This document shows positions 10,836-22,375 of a stretch of 64,000 nt of DNA, piece after piece. The notes under the pieces were generated by a model. The model was not told where the DNA came from. It was given only the letters and a program-made list of their open reading frames with translations, and did no database searches. Every line of letters starts with the position of its first letter. The stretch's first letter is position 1. The DNA is taken from NCBI RefSeq assembly GCF_047511655.1, contig NC_133398.1:48427638-48491637 (forward strand). The letters run 5' to 3'. This DNA comes from Castor canadensis. Lineage: Eukaryota; Chordata; Mammalia; Rodentia; Castoridae. The position numbers and the translations under genes are program-made.

Positions 10836-11971
10836 GTAGCCAGAGCTCCAGGCTCTAGTACTATTGTGTTACAACTCTGTGTGTTCCCTTTTTCTTTTAT
10901 TTGTTCCTGTCTACCTAATGTGGAATTAACTCTCATGGCCTAGGTCAAGAGAAGCTTCCTTTAAGGTGACTATTGATCAGAAAATGACCACATCTCCGAC
11001 CTGTCTCCAGGTCCCTCAGATCCCCAGAGGTTGTCATTCTAAGTATAGCTTTTGGATGAACAAGGAAATGCAACTAGTCAGCAGCTCCTAGTGGCTTCAC
11101 AAATGCAGTTATTGGCAGGGAGCCCACAGTTAGAGAGTATGGAGACAAGAATAGTACTCAAGGCTAGTTCAGGGTTCTTTCCACTGGTTTCTGCTGCCAC
11201 TGCACATGTGGGCACAATAGAATATTAACTCTTCGCTTTTTTCTGTAACACAGCCACAGTCTTTAAGTCTGAAAGAGCTGAAATGCAGTTCCTTATAGAA
11301 AATATATTTTCCCATGCTTAATAAAGTGGGACATTAAACTCATCCTATACTTCATACCTTGTTTTTTAATCCCCAAAATAGAAATATCAATTGCAGGCTT
11401 TCCAAGTCATTGTCTTTGTTGACCTTAAATATCTTCTTAAGTGACTTTTGTAATTATCACCAAACTAAGACTTGGATTTTTTGAAAAAGCATACACTGTA
11501 TTTTAGTAGACACTTGCTGAGATACACTTCTGGTTACTTTTAGGGTTGTTTACTGCTTCGCCATGTCCCAAACCACTTAGCTTTATGGTAGAAGACTGCA
11601 CAGACCTAAGACATCAGATTACATTTGGTCTGATTCAGTGCCTCGTTCATTGGTTTGCCCTTGACAGAAAAGAGGAAGTATCTATTCCCTCACCCTGATG
11701 GTTACTGGCAGTTTATATAGGTCATTGGTTGTCTGTTTCTGTATCTAGTCTAGTCTGGGCATCTCAGAGTAAGTAATACTTGCTTTCTGGGTCCCACAGC
11801 AATAGAGCCAGAGAATTAGGGAAAAAAATTCCTTCATTACTCTTATGGAAAAATATGAGAATTTTATCTCAAAATATCATTCAGTGCTTTTTTTTCTGAA
11901 TATGATCATTAATCTGATTGTCAACTCAATTGGATTGAGAACTACCTAGGAGATTAAAGCATGCCAGTGGG
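10836..11971. other. Unassigned unique sequence
   Basis: About 1.1 kb without a recognisable repeat, exon or RNA gene. Confidence 0.45.
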
Positions 11972-12266
11972 TGTGTCAGTGATTGTGTTTCCAGAGAGGA
12001 CTAACTAAAGGGGGAATATTCATCTTGAATGTGGGGGACACCATTCTATAGAGTGGGGGCCTATATGGGACAAAAGGGAAAAGAGAAAGGCAATGAGTGC
12101 AAGTGTTCTCTCTTCTGCTTTCTAGTGGCCATGATGTGAGCTGTTGTTCTCTGCCACACCCTTTCCACAAGGATAGACTGAAACTGTGAGCCAAAATAAA
12201 TCCTTCTTCCCTTAACTTGTTCATATCAGGTATTTTGTCACAGTGAGGAAAAGTCTGGCTAACACA
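11972..12266 (+). mobile_element. Old rodent-type MaLR LTR (MT/ORR1-like)
   Basis: The unit begins tgtgtc and ends aacaca, as LTRs of this group do (TG..CA). It contains 'gtgagccaaaataaatcc' (a polyadenylation-type AATAAA) and 'caggtattttgtcacag' near its end, both typical of rodent MaLR LTR 3' ends. Confidence 0.55.
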
Positions 12267-12459
12267 TTAAGTAGAAGTTTAGTTTTTAGATGTTAGCTGA
12301 TTCCTCTTAAAAAAGCTTAGGAAACATAGGACAAGACTGAGATTGAGATAACTCAGAGGGCAAGAATCACAACTGAATAGCCAGCTGCCACATACAGGGA
12401 GAGGAGAAAAGAAGAGGGATGCACAAATGGCATTTCATAATTAAAAACCTCAGCTATTT

Positions 12460-12640
12460 AGTAAGCACTTATCATGCATGTAATATATACTATGGTATAT
12501 TGACCCTTAAACCTGTGAAGTAGGGGTTAATTCTTTTTTTATAGTTGAAAAAATTGAAGTCCAGAGAGGCCAACTCATCCAACCTTGCTGAATCCACCAA
12601 GGTCATTCAGCAATAAATTCAAGACTCCATTAGAGTCATA
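12460..12640 (-). mobile_element. MIR SINE
   Basis: The minus-strand MIR signature is visible: 'tagtaagcacttatcatgc' early, then 'aaaaattgaagtccagagagg', and 'attcagcaataaattcaa' late. Confidence 0.65.
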
Positions 12641-12674
12641 GTATTAATCACAGTTTTTATGAGTTAAAAATATA

Positions 12675-12756
12675 AGAAAGGAGGTCTAAAGATATAGATC
12701 AGTGGTAGAGTGCTTGCCTGGCCTGTGCAAGGCCCTGAGTTCAAATGGCAGTACCA
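12675..12756 (+). mobile_element. ID-like tRNA-derived SINE monomer
   Basis: It has A-box-like 'gatcagtggtagagtgct', 'gcttgcctggcc' and B-box-like 'gagttcaaatgg', and ends in 'cagtaccac'. A short (GATA)-like run follows at 12757-12785. Confidence 0.8.
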
Positions 12757-13039
12757 CAGTGTGTATATAGATAGATATAGATACATTAAGTAATGTTTTA
12801 TTTGGTTATCACTTCTTAGGAGTAGAAGCAATTGATTACATTGACTTAAGAACTCACTACCCAAAAAGATGCCACAGTCCCTGACCTGGCACAGATCTGG
12901 ATTTGTTTCAAGAAATGGTCCTCTTACCCTTAAGTGTGGCCTTTTTGGTATCCCCTTTTCCCTTCTATCTTGTGTTCCACATCACCCATACTCTAGCCCT
13001 CTTCACGCTGCACTATAGTTGCCTATTTGTCTGACAGTC

Positions 13040-13152
13040 TCTTTAGGCTGTGAGTGACTGAGGTTGGGGAAGGAACTGGACCATTGTTCTCTGTCTATCG
13101 TAACACTGGTACAAGGTCTATAATAGCTGCTTAGTAAACATGTTTGGATAAA
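13040..13152 (+). mobile_element. L2 LINE 3' end fragment
   Basis: The 3' signature 'acaaggtctataatagctgc' then 'ttagtaaacatgtttgga' matches the 'agcacagtgcctgg..gctcaataaatgtttg' end of L2. Confidence 0.5.
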
Positions 13153-14214
13153 AATCAAAGTACTAAAAGAGTTGGCCAACTAAGTCTTTTATGGTGAATA
13201 AAGTAGACTGTTTAGTACAGATGGGCTCAACAGAAATTTAGCAGAGTATTAGGAAACAAATCTTGCCTTGACCTCATGGAGCTGCACAGACTTCAGATGA
13301 CTACACAGAAAAAAATCACTGAGCATTTTTAATGGGCTTTTAGGAAAACTGTAATCACAAAGTTTATACTGTATCATACATTATCTGATAGCTTTTCTAT
13401 GGGAATATTGGTATATAGTACTTAGTCATACTCAATTAGTAAGCATAGTAAGCTTGGAGTTAGTCTGGAAGTATAAGGTATTGTTATGTGTGCAAGGATG
13501 TTTTACTCAAATCACTGTATCAAAATGACCAAAATCATTCAGGTCAATCGTAGAGGGATCTGAACAAAAAAATATTCCTCTATGGCTTTCTACAACTTTT
13601 CTGGGATTTGGGTTTTAAACACCAATATAAACCTTGCCAAATTCTGAAGAGGCACTTGTGCAGAGGTTTCTGTTCAGCCATTTGTCATTTGAGCATTTAC
13701 ATCCTGTATGTCACCTTGGTCTTAGACATATACACATGGAAGCCTCAGGAAATCACTTATAGTTATGGAGCATGACCTTATTATCATTTTTGCCCAGGTG
13801 GCTGCGAGTGTGTTGCTAAAACAGAAGTAGACACTATCCTACCTTTTGGCACAAGATCTTGACAGATATCTCCTTACAGAGGAGCAGGCTTAGAATGCTC
13901 CATGATCACCAAGGGTTTCAGGATTTAAAGTGTGCATCCAGTTATCATATTGTGTTTAGACGAAGATCACTTGGAGGCCAGAGAAGAAACTGCTTATTCC
14001 TCCTAAGTCTTTAAGCGGAGTCTAATGGACTATGTATAGACACGCACCAGGAAAATACAAAGATGATTTGATGTTAACTCTATTTTTGGCAGTCATGTTT
14101 TCTTTACAAATCCAAGCTTATTAGGGAAGGCTCTAGCTTATGCACAACACTGCCCAACTTGTGCACTTTTGCCTTCTGGCTTTGTAGCTTGATTAGAGAC
14201 ATCTGTTCTTAAAG
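13153..14214. other. Unassigned unique sequence
   Basis: About 1 kb without a recognisable repeat or exon. Confidence 0.45.
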
Positions 14215-14352
14215 CATTTCTGTGAAAGCCTCCTGGTATTTCATGTCTTTATACTCTTGACCTGGCTAGATTGTGAGTGCCATAAGGGTGGTACTTTGTT
14301 GTTTATTGTTATGTAGGGAAGTACTCAATAAATGTATCGATTGAATGACCAA
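14215..14352 (+). mobile_element. L2 LINE 3' end
   Basis: 'agattgtgagtgccataagg', 'tggtactttgttg' and 'gtactcaataaatg' followed by 'attgaatgacc' are the ordered landmarks of the L2 3' terminus. Confidence 0.75.
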
Positions 14353-14636
14353 GATATTTGGGAACACATTTTGAGTACAGACAGGATGTCAATACAATCT
14401 TTTTCCTATAGTGAGGAACAGGCTGAATTTTAGTGATTATCTCTCCAGATGCTGTGGTTTACTTGTTTTGTTTTGCTTTGCCTTGTCCTACTTTACACTC
14501 CACTCTCTTCCCTTCCTTTACTTTCCCTTCCCCTTCCTTTTATTGCCCTTGTATTCTCTTTCCTTTCCTTTTTAGGAAAATAGGGCAGAGTTCCTAGGAA
14601 TTTGAGATTTGAGGGTGTAGTATAGCAGTTGCAGTA
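14353..14636. other. Unassigned, with a T/C-rich patch
   Basis: 14460-14575 is rich in 'cctttccc', 'ttttgct' and similar pyrimidine words. Nothing else was recognised. Confidence 0.4.
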
Positions 14637-14810
14637 AAATGAATGTGAGTTTCAAGTGATTTACCTCTCAACCTTTGAGTCTCACTTTTGTTATTTATAA
14701 AATGGGGATATGATATCAATCTTGTGGTGCTGGTTATAAGGATTAGAGATTTGAAAAGTGCCTGCTATCAAAGGCACTAGTAATTGCTATAGAAGGAACA
14801 CAATAGTTGG
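14637..14810 (+). mobile_element. MIR SINE
   Basis: 'caagtgatttacctctcaac', 'ttataaaatggggatatgat' and 'aaggattagagatt' follow the MIR consensus in the sense orientation. Confidence 0.7.
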
Positions 14811-14911
14811 TATAATTTCTTTTTGTTGCTAAAAGTCTTGAAATAGGAATTTATAACCTCTTTTTGTTACTAAACTAATTCTAGCTTTTCCTACCTGTCT
14901 CCTTTCCTTCC

Positions 14912-14955
14912 ATTCTCTGTCTGTCTGTCTGTCTGTCTCTCTCTGTCTCTGTCTT
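14912..14955. repeat. (TCTG)n/(TC)n microsatellite
   Basis: Repeated 'tctg' units grade into 'tctc' and end next to the ID-like SINE. Confidence 0.9.
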
Positions 14956-15042
14956 GTAGTGCTGAGGATCAAAACTAGAGCCTCACCTCATGCATGCTGT
15001 GCAAGAGCTCTACCACTGATCTATATCCCTCCCCCGCTCAAT
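14956..15042 (-). mobile_element. ID-like SINE monomer (diverged)
   Basis: On the minus strand it reads as the ID consensus with 'gatcagtggtagagctc', 'gcacagcatgcatgagg' and a B-box-like segment. In plus orientation it appears as 'ctgaggatcaaaactag' then 'gagctctaccactgatc'. Confidence 0.75.
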
Positions 15043-15669
15043 ATGCAGTCACTTCTATGAACTCTTAGAAAATGGACTAGAGTTTGCAAAAAGGCTCCAA
15101 CTTCTTGTCCCAAGAATGTCTTGTATGCAGTTTTTACCTAACAGAAACAGACTCATAGCAAGCATGCTGTACTGTTTTGTAAGAAGGTAAGTCAGACTAT
15201 AATCATCTATTTTCCTACAACATTAGTCATTAAGTGTTATAGCTGTTTTTGGTGTATGATAAACCAATTTCTTTTTGTTCTCTGAGTAAGTTTGTTTGCA
15301 ATATGTAAACCCCTGATAGGGAATAGATGTGGATGGATTGATGGGTAGATGGTAAATGTGAAGGTCACTGTGAAATACAGTTGGTAGCAATCAAGTAGTA
15401 GAGAATGAAGGCCTTAACTATACGACATGCTTTAGCCTGTGATGGGTAGGTATGACAATGAAAGCACTGAGCATAATTATTCAGAATAAGGAAAACAAAA
15501 ATTTCAAGCCTCATTTTCTTGATTACCAGTTTTCAGATTGATATGACTTTGACACAGATATTTTTACTTGGTACACATCTCAAAATATCTTGTGCTAATA
15601 TAGCCTTTCATTCAAGCTTTTATGAGATTCGTTTATTCATCAAATGGAAGTTTTTTTGTAAGGGAAGAT
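15043..15669. other. Unassigned unique sequence
   Basis: A 68-residue open frame (15519-15725) shows no domain. No repeat was recognised. Confidence 0.4.
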
Positions 15670-16000
15670 GCCTTCGTCTGTTTTGTGCTAGCATAACAGA
15701 GTACCACAGACTGGATAATGTATAATGAACACAAATTTATTTTGCTGATGGTTCTGGAGGCTGAGAAGGTCAAGGAAAAGGAGCCAGGATAGGATTAAGG
15801 CTGTCAGGCTTTGTGATCCCAAGGCAAAATACTGAAGGACAAGAGAGAGCAAGAGGGAGCCCGAACCTACTTTTACCATGAACTTACTCCTGGGATAATG
15901 GCATTAATCTATTCATTAGAACACAGCTTTCATGACTTAATCACCTCTTTAAGGTGATTACTGTTGCTTTGGGGGAACTTTCAGGGAAACACATACATAG
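15670..16000 (-). mobile_element. MaLR-type LTR (MLT1/MST-like)
   Basis: The reversed MLT1/MST landmarks are clear: 'tagcataacagagtaccac', 'cagactggataatg', 'ggttctggaggctgagaagg' and 'catgacttaatcacctc'. Confidence 0.7.
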
Positions 16001-16099
16001 TATCAGAACAACATGGAATTCAGTGATAGGCTGATTTGAATTAGAAATATGGTTCCACTGTTACTAACAATGTGGTTTTGTATAATAAAAATATACTTA

Positions 16100-16725
16100 G
16101 TCTTTGTCCCTGGTTCCTGACACAGATCTCTTGAAACTGTTGTCATTTGGTCTTTTCTGTGCTAATAAGATGATTCAAGGGGAAAGGAGAGCCCTGGGTA
16201 GTCATATAATTAGAGGGTTGGAAATTTTAGCTTGGTGCATTGACTTCCAGGGGGAAAGAGGGACTGGAGATTGAATCTAATCACCAATGGCTGATGATTT
16301 AATCAGCCATTCCCATTTAGTAAAGCCTACATAAAATCCCCTAAATAATGTCATTAGGGTAGCTTCTGAGTTTGTGAACACACTAAAGTCCTAGGAAGGT
16401 GATGTGCCTGGAGAGGGCATGGGAGCTCTGAGCAACCCCCTATCCCTCCATATCTTGTCATATTCATCTACCACATTTGACTATCCAGTAGTGGAATTCT
16501 TTAAGTTTAGTGTTTTCTCAAGTTCTGAGAGTTACTCTAGGGAATTTTGTAACTTGAGGAGATGGTCACAGGAACCCCTGAATTTGAGTAAGCTTGTAAA
16601 CTGTGTTTGCAGTTGGTCTCTGAAGGGGGCAATCTTGTAGAACTGAATCCTTAGTCTATATGGTCAGTGTTCACCCTGGGTAGTTAGACAGAATAGAATT
16701 GAATTGTTGGACACATAGTTGATGT
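16100..16725 (+). mobile_element. Old ERVL-type LTR (MLT2-like)
   Basis: About 600 bp carries phrases typical of this non-coding LTR group: 'gcctggagagggcatggga', 'ggtcacaggaacccctg', 'tgtagaactgaatcctta' and, at the end, 'agaattgaattgttggac'. No internal viral gene lies next to it. The family name is from memory. Confidence 0.5.
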
Positions 16726-16985
16726 TGGAATCTTGAAACAGTAATGTGAAAAAACAATGTGTGTTTTGTGTTAGAAAAAAAAAAAAAACGGATCTTAACA
16801 CCGTAGTTCTTAAAGTTCATGACCTACAATGAACTTCTGTCTGCAATTCTTTTAATAAAGTATGTGGGGGTATCATCATAAGACCTTGAAAGCTGTCTAG
16901 GAGGAAAGAAGGGAATAATGTATACAAATCTCCCAGGGTATGCTTGCTATTGAGTTAATGTACATGTTAATGACCCACTCTTTTA
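16726..16985. other. Unassigned, with a 14-A run
   Basis: An uninterrupted A run lies at 16775-16788. No gene or SINE precedes it in an orientation that would make it an A tail, apart from the LTR. Confidence 0.4.
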
Positions 16986-17206
16986 TTTTTTTGGTGGTAC
17001 TGGGGTTTGAGCTCAGGATCTTACACTTGCTAGGCAACCTCTCAACCACATGAGCCATGCACCCAGCTCTTTTTTGCTTTTAGTTATTTTTCAGATAGGG
17101 TCTCACATTTTTGCCCATGCAGGTCTTAGATTGTGATCCTCCTATCTATACCCCCTATACAACTGGGATTATAGGCAGAAACCATCACACCCAGCCCACC
17201 TTTTTT
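16986..17206 (-). mobile_element. Composite SINE, B1-like head + ID-like tail
   Basis: In plus orientation the ID part comes first ('ggtggtactggggtttgagc', 'catgagccatgcacccagc'). The B1-like part follows ('atttttcagatagggtctc', 'tgatcctcctatcta', 'aactgggattataggc'). On the minus strand this is B1 then ID, as in B1-dID SINEs. Confidence 0.85.
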
Positions 17207-18603
17207 CTTTATTGTTTTTACATTTACTCACATGTGTATACATTGTTTGGACTACCTGTCCCCCACCCCCACTTCTAGGCGGAACCTGTTTTGCCTTCTT
17301 CTTCTCCCATTTTGTTGAGGAGAAAACATAAGCGATAATAAGAAAGACATAGTGTATTTGCTAGTTTGAAATAAATAAATATAGCTATACAGAGAGATTC
17401 CTAGCATTGCTTCTCTGCACATGTATATTACAACCCGAATTGATTCATCTCTACCAGACCCCTTCACTTCTTCCTAATCTCCTTCCCACAGTGGCCTCTG
17501 CCAGTTTAAGATTACTATATTCACTCCTCTACAGTGAGCACATCAACCATATTCAAGTTTTAGGTTTCCTTCCCTCTCCCTATTCCTCCCGTGTGCGTTC
17601 TCCCCTTAGTGTATGACCCATGTCCAATAATATTACTAAATTTGTTTTAGGTCTGTAATCCGCATATGAGGGAGAACATGTGATTTTTGGCCTTCTGAGT
17701 CTGGCTAACTTCACTTAAAATGATGTTCTCCAATTCCATCCATTTACTTGTGAATGACAAAATTTCATTCTTCTTTGTGGCTGAATAAAATTCCATTGTG
17801 AATAAATACCCCATTTTCTTAATCCATTTGTTGGTAGTGGGGCATCTTGGCTTTTCCATAGCTTGGCTATTGTGAATAGTGCTGCAATAAACATGGGTGT
17901 GCAGGTCCCTTTGTAATAACCTGAGTCGCACTCCTTCAGGTATCCGTAGGAGTGGTATTACTGGATCATGTGAAGATCTATGTTTAGTTTTTTAAGAAGC
18001 CTCCATACGGTTTTCCAAAGTGGTTGTACTAGCTTACATTCCCACCAGCAGTGTATAAGAGTTCCTTTTTCCCTGCATTCTTGCCAATATTTGTTGTTGC
18101 TGTTGTTCTTGATGCCAGCTATTCTAACAGGAGTGAGATGGAATCTTAGTGTGGTTTCAATTTGCATTTCCTTTATGGTCAGGGATGGTGAGCATTTTTC
18201 TCATGTGTTTTTTGGCCATTTGGATTTTTTCCTTTGAAAGAGTTCTGTTTAGTTTAGTTGCCCATTTCTTTATTGGTTCATTGATTTTTGTGGGAGTTTA
18301 GTTTTTTTGAACTCTCTGTATATTCTGTTTATCAGTCCTTTGTCTGATGTGTAGCTAGCAAATATTTTCTCCCACTCTGTGCGTGGTCTTTTCAGTTTAG
18401 AGACCATTTCTTTTGTTGTGCAGAAGGTTTTCAATTTCATGTAGTCCCATTTGTCCATCCTTTGTCTTAGTTGCTGGGCTGCTGGAGTTCTACTGAGGAA
18501 GTCCTTGCCTATACCTATTGCTTCCAGTGTATTCCCTGCTCTTTCCTGTACTAACTGCCAGGTTTTGGGTCTGATATTAAGGTACTTAATCCACTTAAAG
18601 CCC
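17207..18603 (-). mobile_element. 5'-truncated L1 fragment (ORF2 C-terminus and 3' UTR)
   Basis: About 1.4 kb of L1 in reverse. Three minus-strand frames (18605-18270, 18167-17958, 17931-17647) hold successive pieces of the ORF2 C-terminus, including the Cys/His cluster CREKGTLIHCWWEC and the final KNHMFSLICG. The 3' UTR ends at the T-rich stretch near 17207. Several frameshifts and a stop make it dead. It abuts the composite SINE. Confidence 0.92.
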
Positions 18604-19799
18604 ATCTTATTTTAAAGAAGTGCAGGACATCTTTGTTGTAATGTTTGGAATCTGATGGGGGAACATGATCAATAAATGGTTTATACTGAATCTGAATTGC
18701 CTGGAGGAAATATGGGAAGGAAAATCTGTAAACTCTGTATGAAATGGTGAAATATGGAGAGGTATCTGTTGGAGCACATTGATAATTGAACAACATATTA
18801 ATCCAAATATTTATCAATGGCTTGATAACCCACAAGGGCAAGCTTTCTTAGTATATTAGCCCTGCCTTGATACTTATTTTCCCCTAAGGCTTTGGATTAA
18901 ATTATGAAGAACATTTCTAGCAAATATGTTAGAGAAAGAACTTATGTGTTTGATCAGTAAGGCCAGAGTTGTTGACCAAAACCAAAAGGACAAATTTCCC
19001 AGTGATAAATTTGATTCCTAGTGTTGGCACCAATGGTGGTTGTAGCTGTTTTGAGATGATCACAGCCAATCAAAAGTACTGTCATTGGAGGAGCTTTAAA
19101 ATGTAAGATATTCCGTAGGACAGAGTACCCAGAGAAGGTACTAGGCTGAAGGAGGAGTAGAATGGGAGCTATGGAGGATAAGCTAAGTGAGGATGAATTG
19201 TTTTTCTAAGAGTGCAGGTGTCTTAATTTGCTGAATTGTCTAAAAGACTGTTGTGTACAAGAAGTGATAAACTAATTCTGGTCAAGCTTGAAAACAATGG
19301 GGTTTATAACACTAAGAGGTGCAGTGCAGCTCAAAGTATGAAAGACTCTTGTGGTAATTAGAGAAATTGAAGTTGATTGAGCTACTTCACAGAGCAGAGA
19401 GCTCCTCATTGCTGGGAACTTCAAGCTGAGGCTGCATGATTTCATGAAGTTAGATTCTCTTTTAATTCCTGCTCTCTAAATTATTTAAAAATATTCAACC
19501 ACATAAAATCCAAATCTTATATTATGTCTGCTTCCAAAGTCAGGAGACCCTGACATACCATTTGTTGAGAGCATCACTCTAGATGTATATTCTCATTTCT
19601 TGATTTACCCCTCCTGAATCATCCACTGTGTCTAATACACCAAATCATCATTATCAGTAACAGCTATAAGTGAATGATTGCACTTAAAGAAATTTGTCTT
19701 GGAATGTGTGTTCTTTTCTTGATAATTTTATTTTCAATTTATACTTCTCTGATCATGTAGACTTAAAGAAGATGGGAGGAGAACATTTTTTGAGGCAAA
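18604..19799. other. Unassigned unique sequence
   Basis: The minus frame at 18841-18551 runs across the L1 edge and has no host domain. No RNA gene was recognised. Confidence 0.45.
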
Positions 19800-20300
19800 C
19801 ATTGCTAGTTTCCTGTCCTGAATTAATTTCTCCTTTTTCCCTTATTAACAGACTCCATGTTTTATGCACATCTCTAGGAATGACAATCACATCACCAGAC
19901 TCCCTTGCAGCTGGAGGAAGTCTTGTAATACCACTAATGACATTTAATTGAAATTGTGCTGAGAGCTCTTTTTTTTTTTGGTGGTACTGGGGTTTGAACT
20001 CAGGGTCTCATGCTTACTAGGCAGGTGCTTCTACCACTTGAGTCACTCTGCCAGCTCTGCTGAGAGCTTTTCAAGGATTGTTCTTACTCAGAACATAGAC
20101 TTGGGACTTGAGCTAATTCAGACATCTTGAGACAATAAAAGGAAGACCGAGAGAATTTTAGGGACATCAACCCTCACATTACTGAAAAAATATCAACAGT
20201 GGTCTTCCTCTGGGTTTCTTGCTAGATAAGAAGAATAAACACTTATTTGTTTAAGTCACTGCATTTGGGTTTTCTGCTACATGCAATTAAAAGTATTGAT
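19800..20300 (+). mobile_element. Old interspersed repeat, family uncertain
   Basis: 'cagactcccttgcagctgg' near the start and 'ttgtttaagtcactgcattt' near the end are words common in old eutherian LTR/DNA repeats. An ID-like SINE interrupts it. I cannot name the family. Confidence 0.35.
19968..20057 (-). mobile_element. ID-like SINE monomer with target-site duplication
   Basis: A T run (19969-19979) then 'tggtggtactggggtttgaa' and 'ctaccacttgagtcactc' mark the reversed ID unit. The 11-bp flanks 'tgctgagagct' at 19957-19967 and 20058-20068 are identical. Confidence 0.92.
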
Positions 20301-20324
20301 AATTGATAATTTGTCTATGATCTT

Positions 20325-20440
20325 TAATTAATAGTCAACAAATACTTATAGAGCTTTGGCCATATGCCTGATGTGATCCTAGTCACTGCATACAAAAGTG
20401 AATGAGACATGGTCCTTCCTTCAGAGAGATCTCAGCCTCA
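20325..20440 (-). mobile_element. L2 LINE 3' end
   Basis: Reversed L2 landmarks: 'gtcaacaaatacttataga', 'tgcctgatgtgatcctag' and 'gagacatggtccttcct'. Confidence 0.65.
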
Positions 20441-21689
20441 GCCTTAAGGTTTTAAGAAATCATGAAGCATCTAGAATTAAATGTTTCGCTTTAACTTTCC
20501 ATTCTTGTTTCTGGGGAGTCGAACCATGGGATGGATACACTAGAGTTATTGGATGACAGCAGTGTCAGAAAGAGTGCCTGGGTTATATTGGTACCTGAGC
20601 TCTGCTCTCATGTGCTTTTCTGAAGGCTGTTGTACTAAGGTTTTTTGCCTCTGGACTTGCTGATCTAGCTGTTGAGAAGGAAGAGGTAGGGGTAATGTTT
20701 ACATGGATTTGATGAGAATTTTAAATAGCATTAACTTTCTGAGTACTTTATTTAACTTTGTTTATTTAAAAGGTACATTACCACTGTAAACTGTGAATAA
20801 GATATTTAGAGATTTCTATTTAAAAACCATGTGAATGCTCTTTGTAAGATATGTTTTTGAAGCGACAATTTATTCCCAAATACCTTTATGATCATTTATT
20901 AATATTCTCAGGGAAGATAATGCATATATTATTTTCAAAACTATATAAAATCATGTTTTAAAAATAACCTCTGAAAAAAAAATCTTTAAATAGGAAAAAT
21001 CCCAAAAAGGAAATACACCAAATGTTCATCTAATGCCATCAAATGTTGGGATTTTATGTGATCAAGAAAATCTTTTTTCTACTTTTCTGACTATATTCTA
21101 ATTTTATTGTAATTAGGAAGCATTATTTTTATACTCTGCAGAGAACAAATGTAAGGAATTATGTACCGAGTCATGACAAATGAATTGACATTGAAATAGC
21201 AAAACCATTTTAATGTGTTTATATAAATAGATCTGTATAATTATCATTAAGGATCATAAGCACATATTGCTTAAAAAAACTTTTCTATTTACTCAAATTG
21301 AAGTTGGATTTTATTACAATATACAACTCAGTATTCTAAAGAGAACTAGATGATGGTGACATTAAAGCCATTGTATTTAATATATGTATAGATTGTGCAT
21401 CCATGCAATAATACCTAGCTGTATGCTAAGCAGACAGTGTTATATATCCATTGCTTTGGTATCTGTAACCTAAAAAATGCTGATGCATTGCTTCTGGGAC
21501 CTTGAAAAGGTAGAGGTAAGTATTTCTACTTATGCTTTCTATGTGACAGATTCCAGAATCTTCTATTGAGTGAGTTTTTTCCCTGAATGTGACATACTTG
21601 AGTCTTAAATCCATACAACTATTCTAATAATATGCAATTGTATATTTAAGATTTTAGTTTAAACTTTAATTGAAAAGATGAAGATATAT
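20441..21689. other. Unassigned AT-rich sequence
   Basis: About 1.2 kb, mostly A+T, without a recognisable repeat or exon. Confidence 0.45.
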
Positions 21690-21820
21690 GCTGGGTCTGG
21701 AGGCACACACCTGTAACCCCAGCTTTCAGAAAGCCAAGGCAAGAGCGTCATGATTTTAAGGCCACCTGGGCTACATAGCAAGATTATATATGAAAAAAAA
21801 TAAAAAAAAAGAAAGCAAGA
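21690..21820 (+). mobile_element. B1-like SINE monomer
   Basis: 'gctgggtctggaggcacaca', 'cctgtaaccccagc' and 'cacctgggctacatagcaag' match the 7SL-derived B1 body. An A-rich tail is at 21794-21820. Confidence 0.85.
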
Positions 21821-22257
21821 AATAAAGTAAGCTCCAAAGGCTTGGTTTAAAGGCATTTTACTTAATTTTCTACTTGATAATCATGATACTCTCATTTGAG
21901 GTAAGAGGTGATTATGATCCTGCATTGCCAGACTTTAATGCTTGGGATTTTCAGTGGAAGAAAAGCATGACAACTTAGTTCATGGGAAACCAAGGGAAGA
22001 AAAGGAATTGAACTATATTGAGGCTGAAAGTGTGCATTGGGGTACAACTATGGCAAGCAAAGTCATTGGTGATCTTCACTTAAGGAAATTCATTACAGGA
22101 ATGCATGGTGAGGAGGGCAAATGTTAGAAGTAGGTAGTCTTTTCCATCATGTGTAAATCTAGGTGCTGAGACCAGAATCCACATCTCCTGACTCCAATAT
22201 TATTACACGTTCTACTAAAGCAGCCTGGGTGTTTCACACATTGAAAACTTTAGGAAT
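21821..22257. other. Unassigned sequence
   Basis: A 61-residue frame (21942-22127) without a domain. Nothing else was recognised. Confidence 0.4.
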
Positions 22258-22375
22258 AGCTGTGCCTGGTGGTGCACACACACAGCTATAATTCCAGCAC
22301 TCAGGAGATGGAGACAGGAGGATTGTGAGTTTGAGGTCAGTCTAGAAAATACATAGTGAGACACTGTCTCAAAAA
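22258..22375 (+). mobile_element. B1-like SINE monomer
   Basis: 'gtgcctggtggtgcacacac', 'ataattccagcactcagg' and 'gtgagacactgtctcaaaaa' are clear B1 landmarks. Confidence 0.88.

Noticed and set aside
16726-16800. A14 run as a sign of a processed retrogene
   Set aside because: Sequence before it is an ERVL-type LTR and contains no recognisable coding remnant. No flanking duplication was found.
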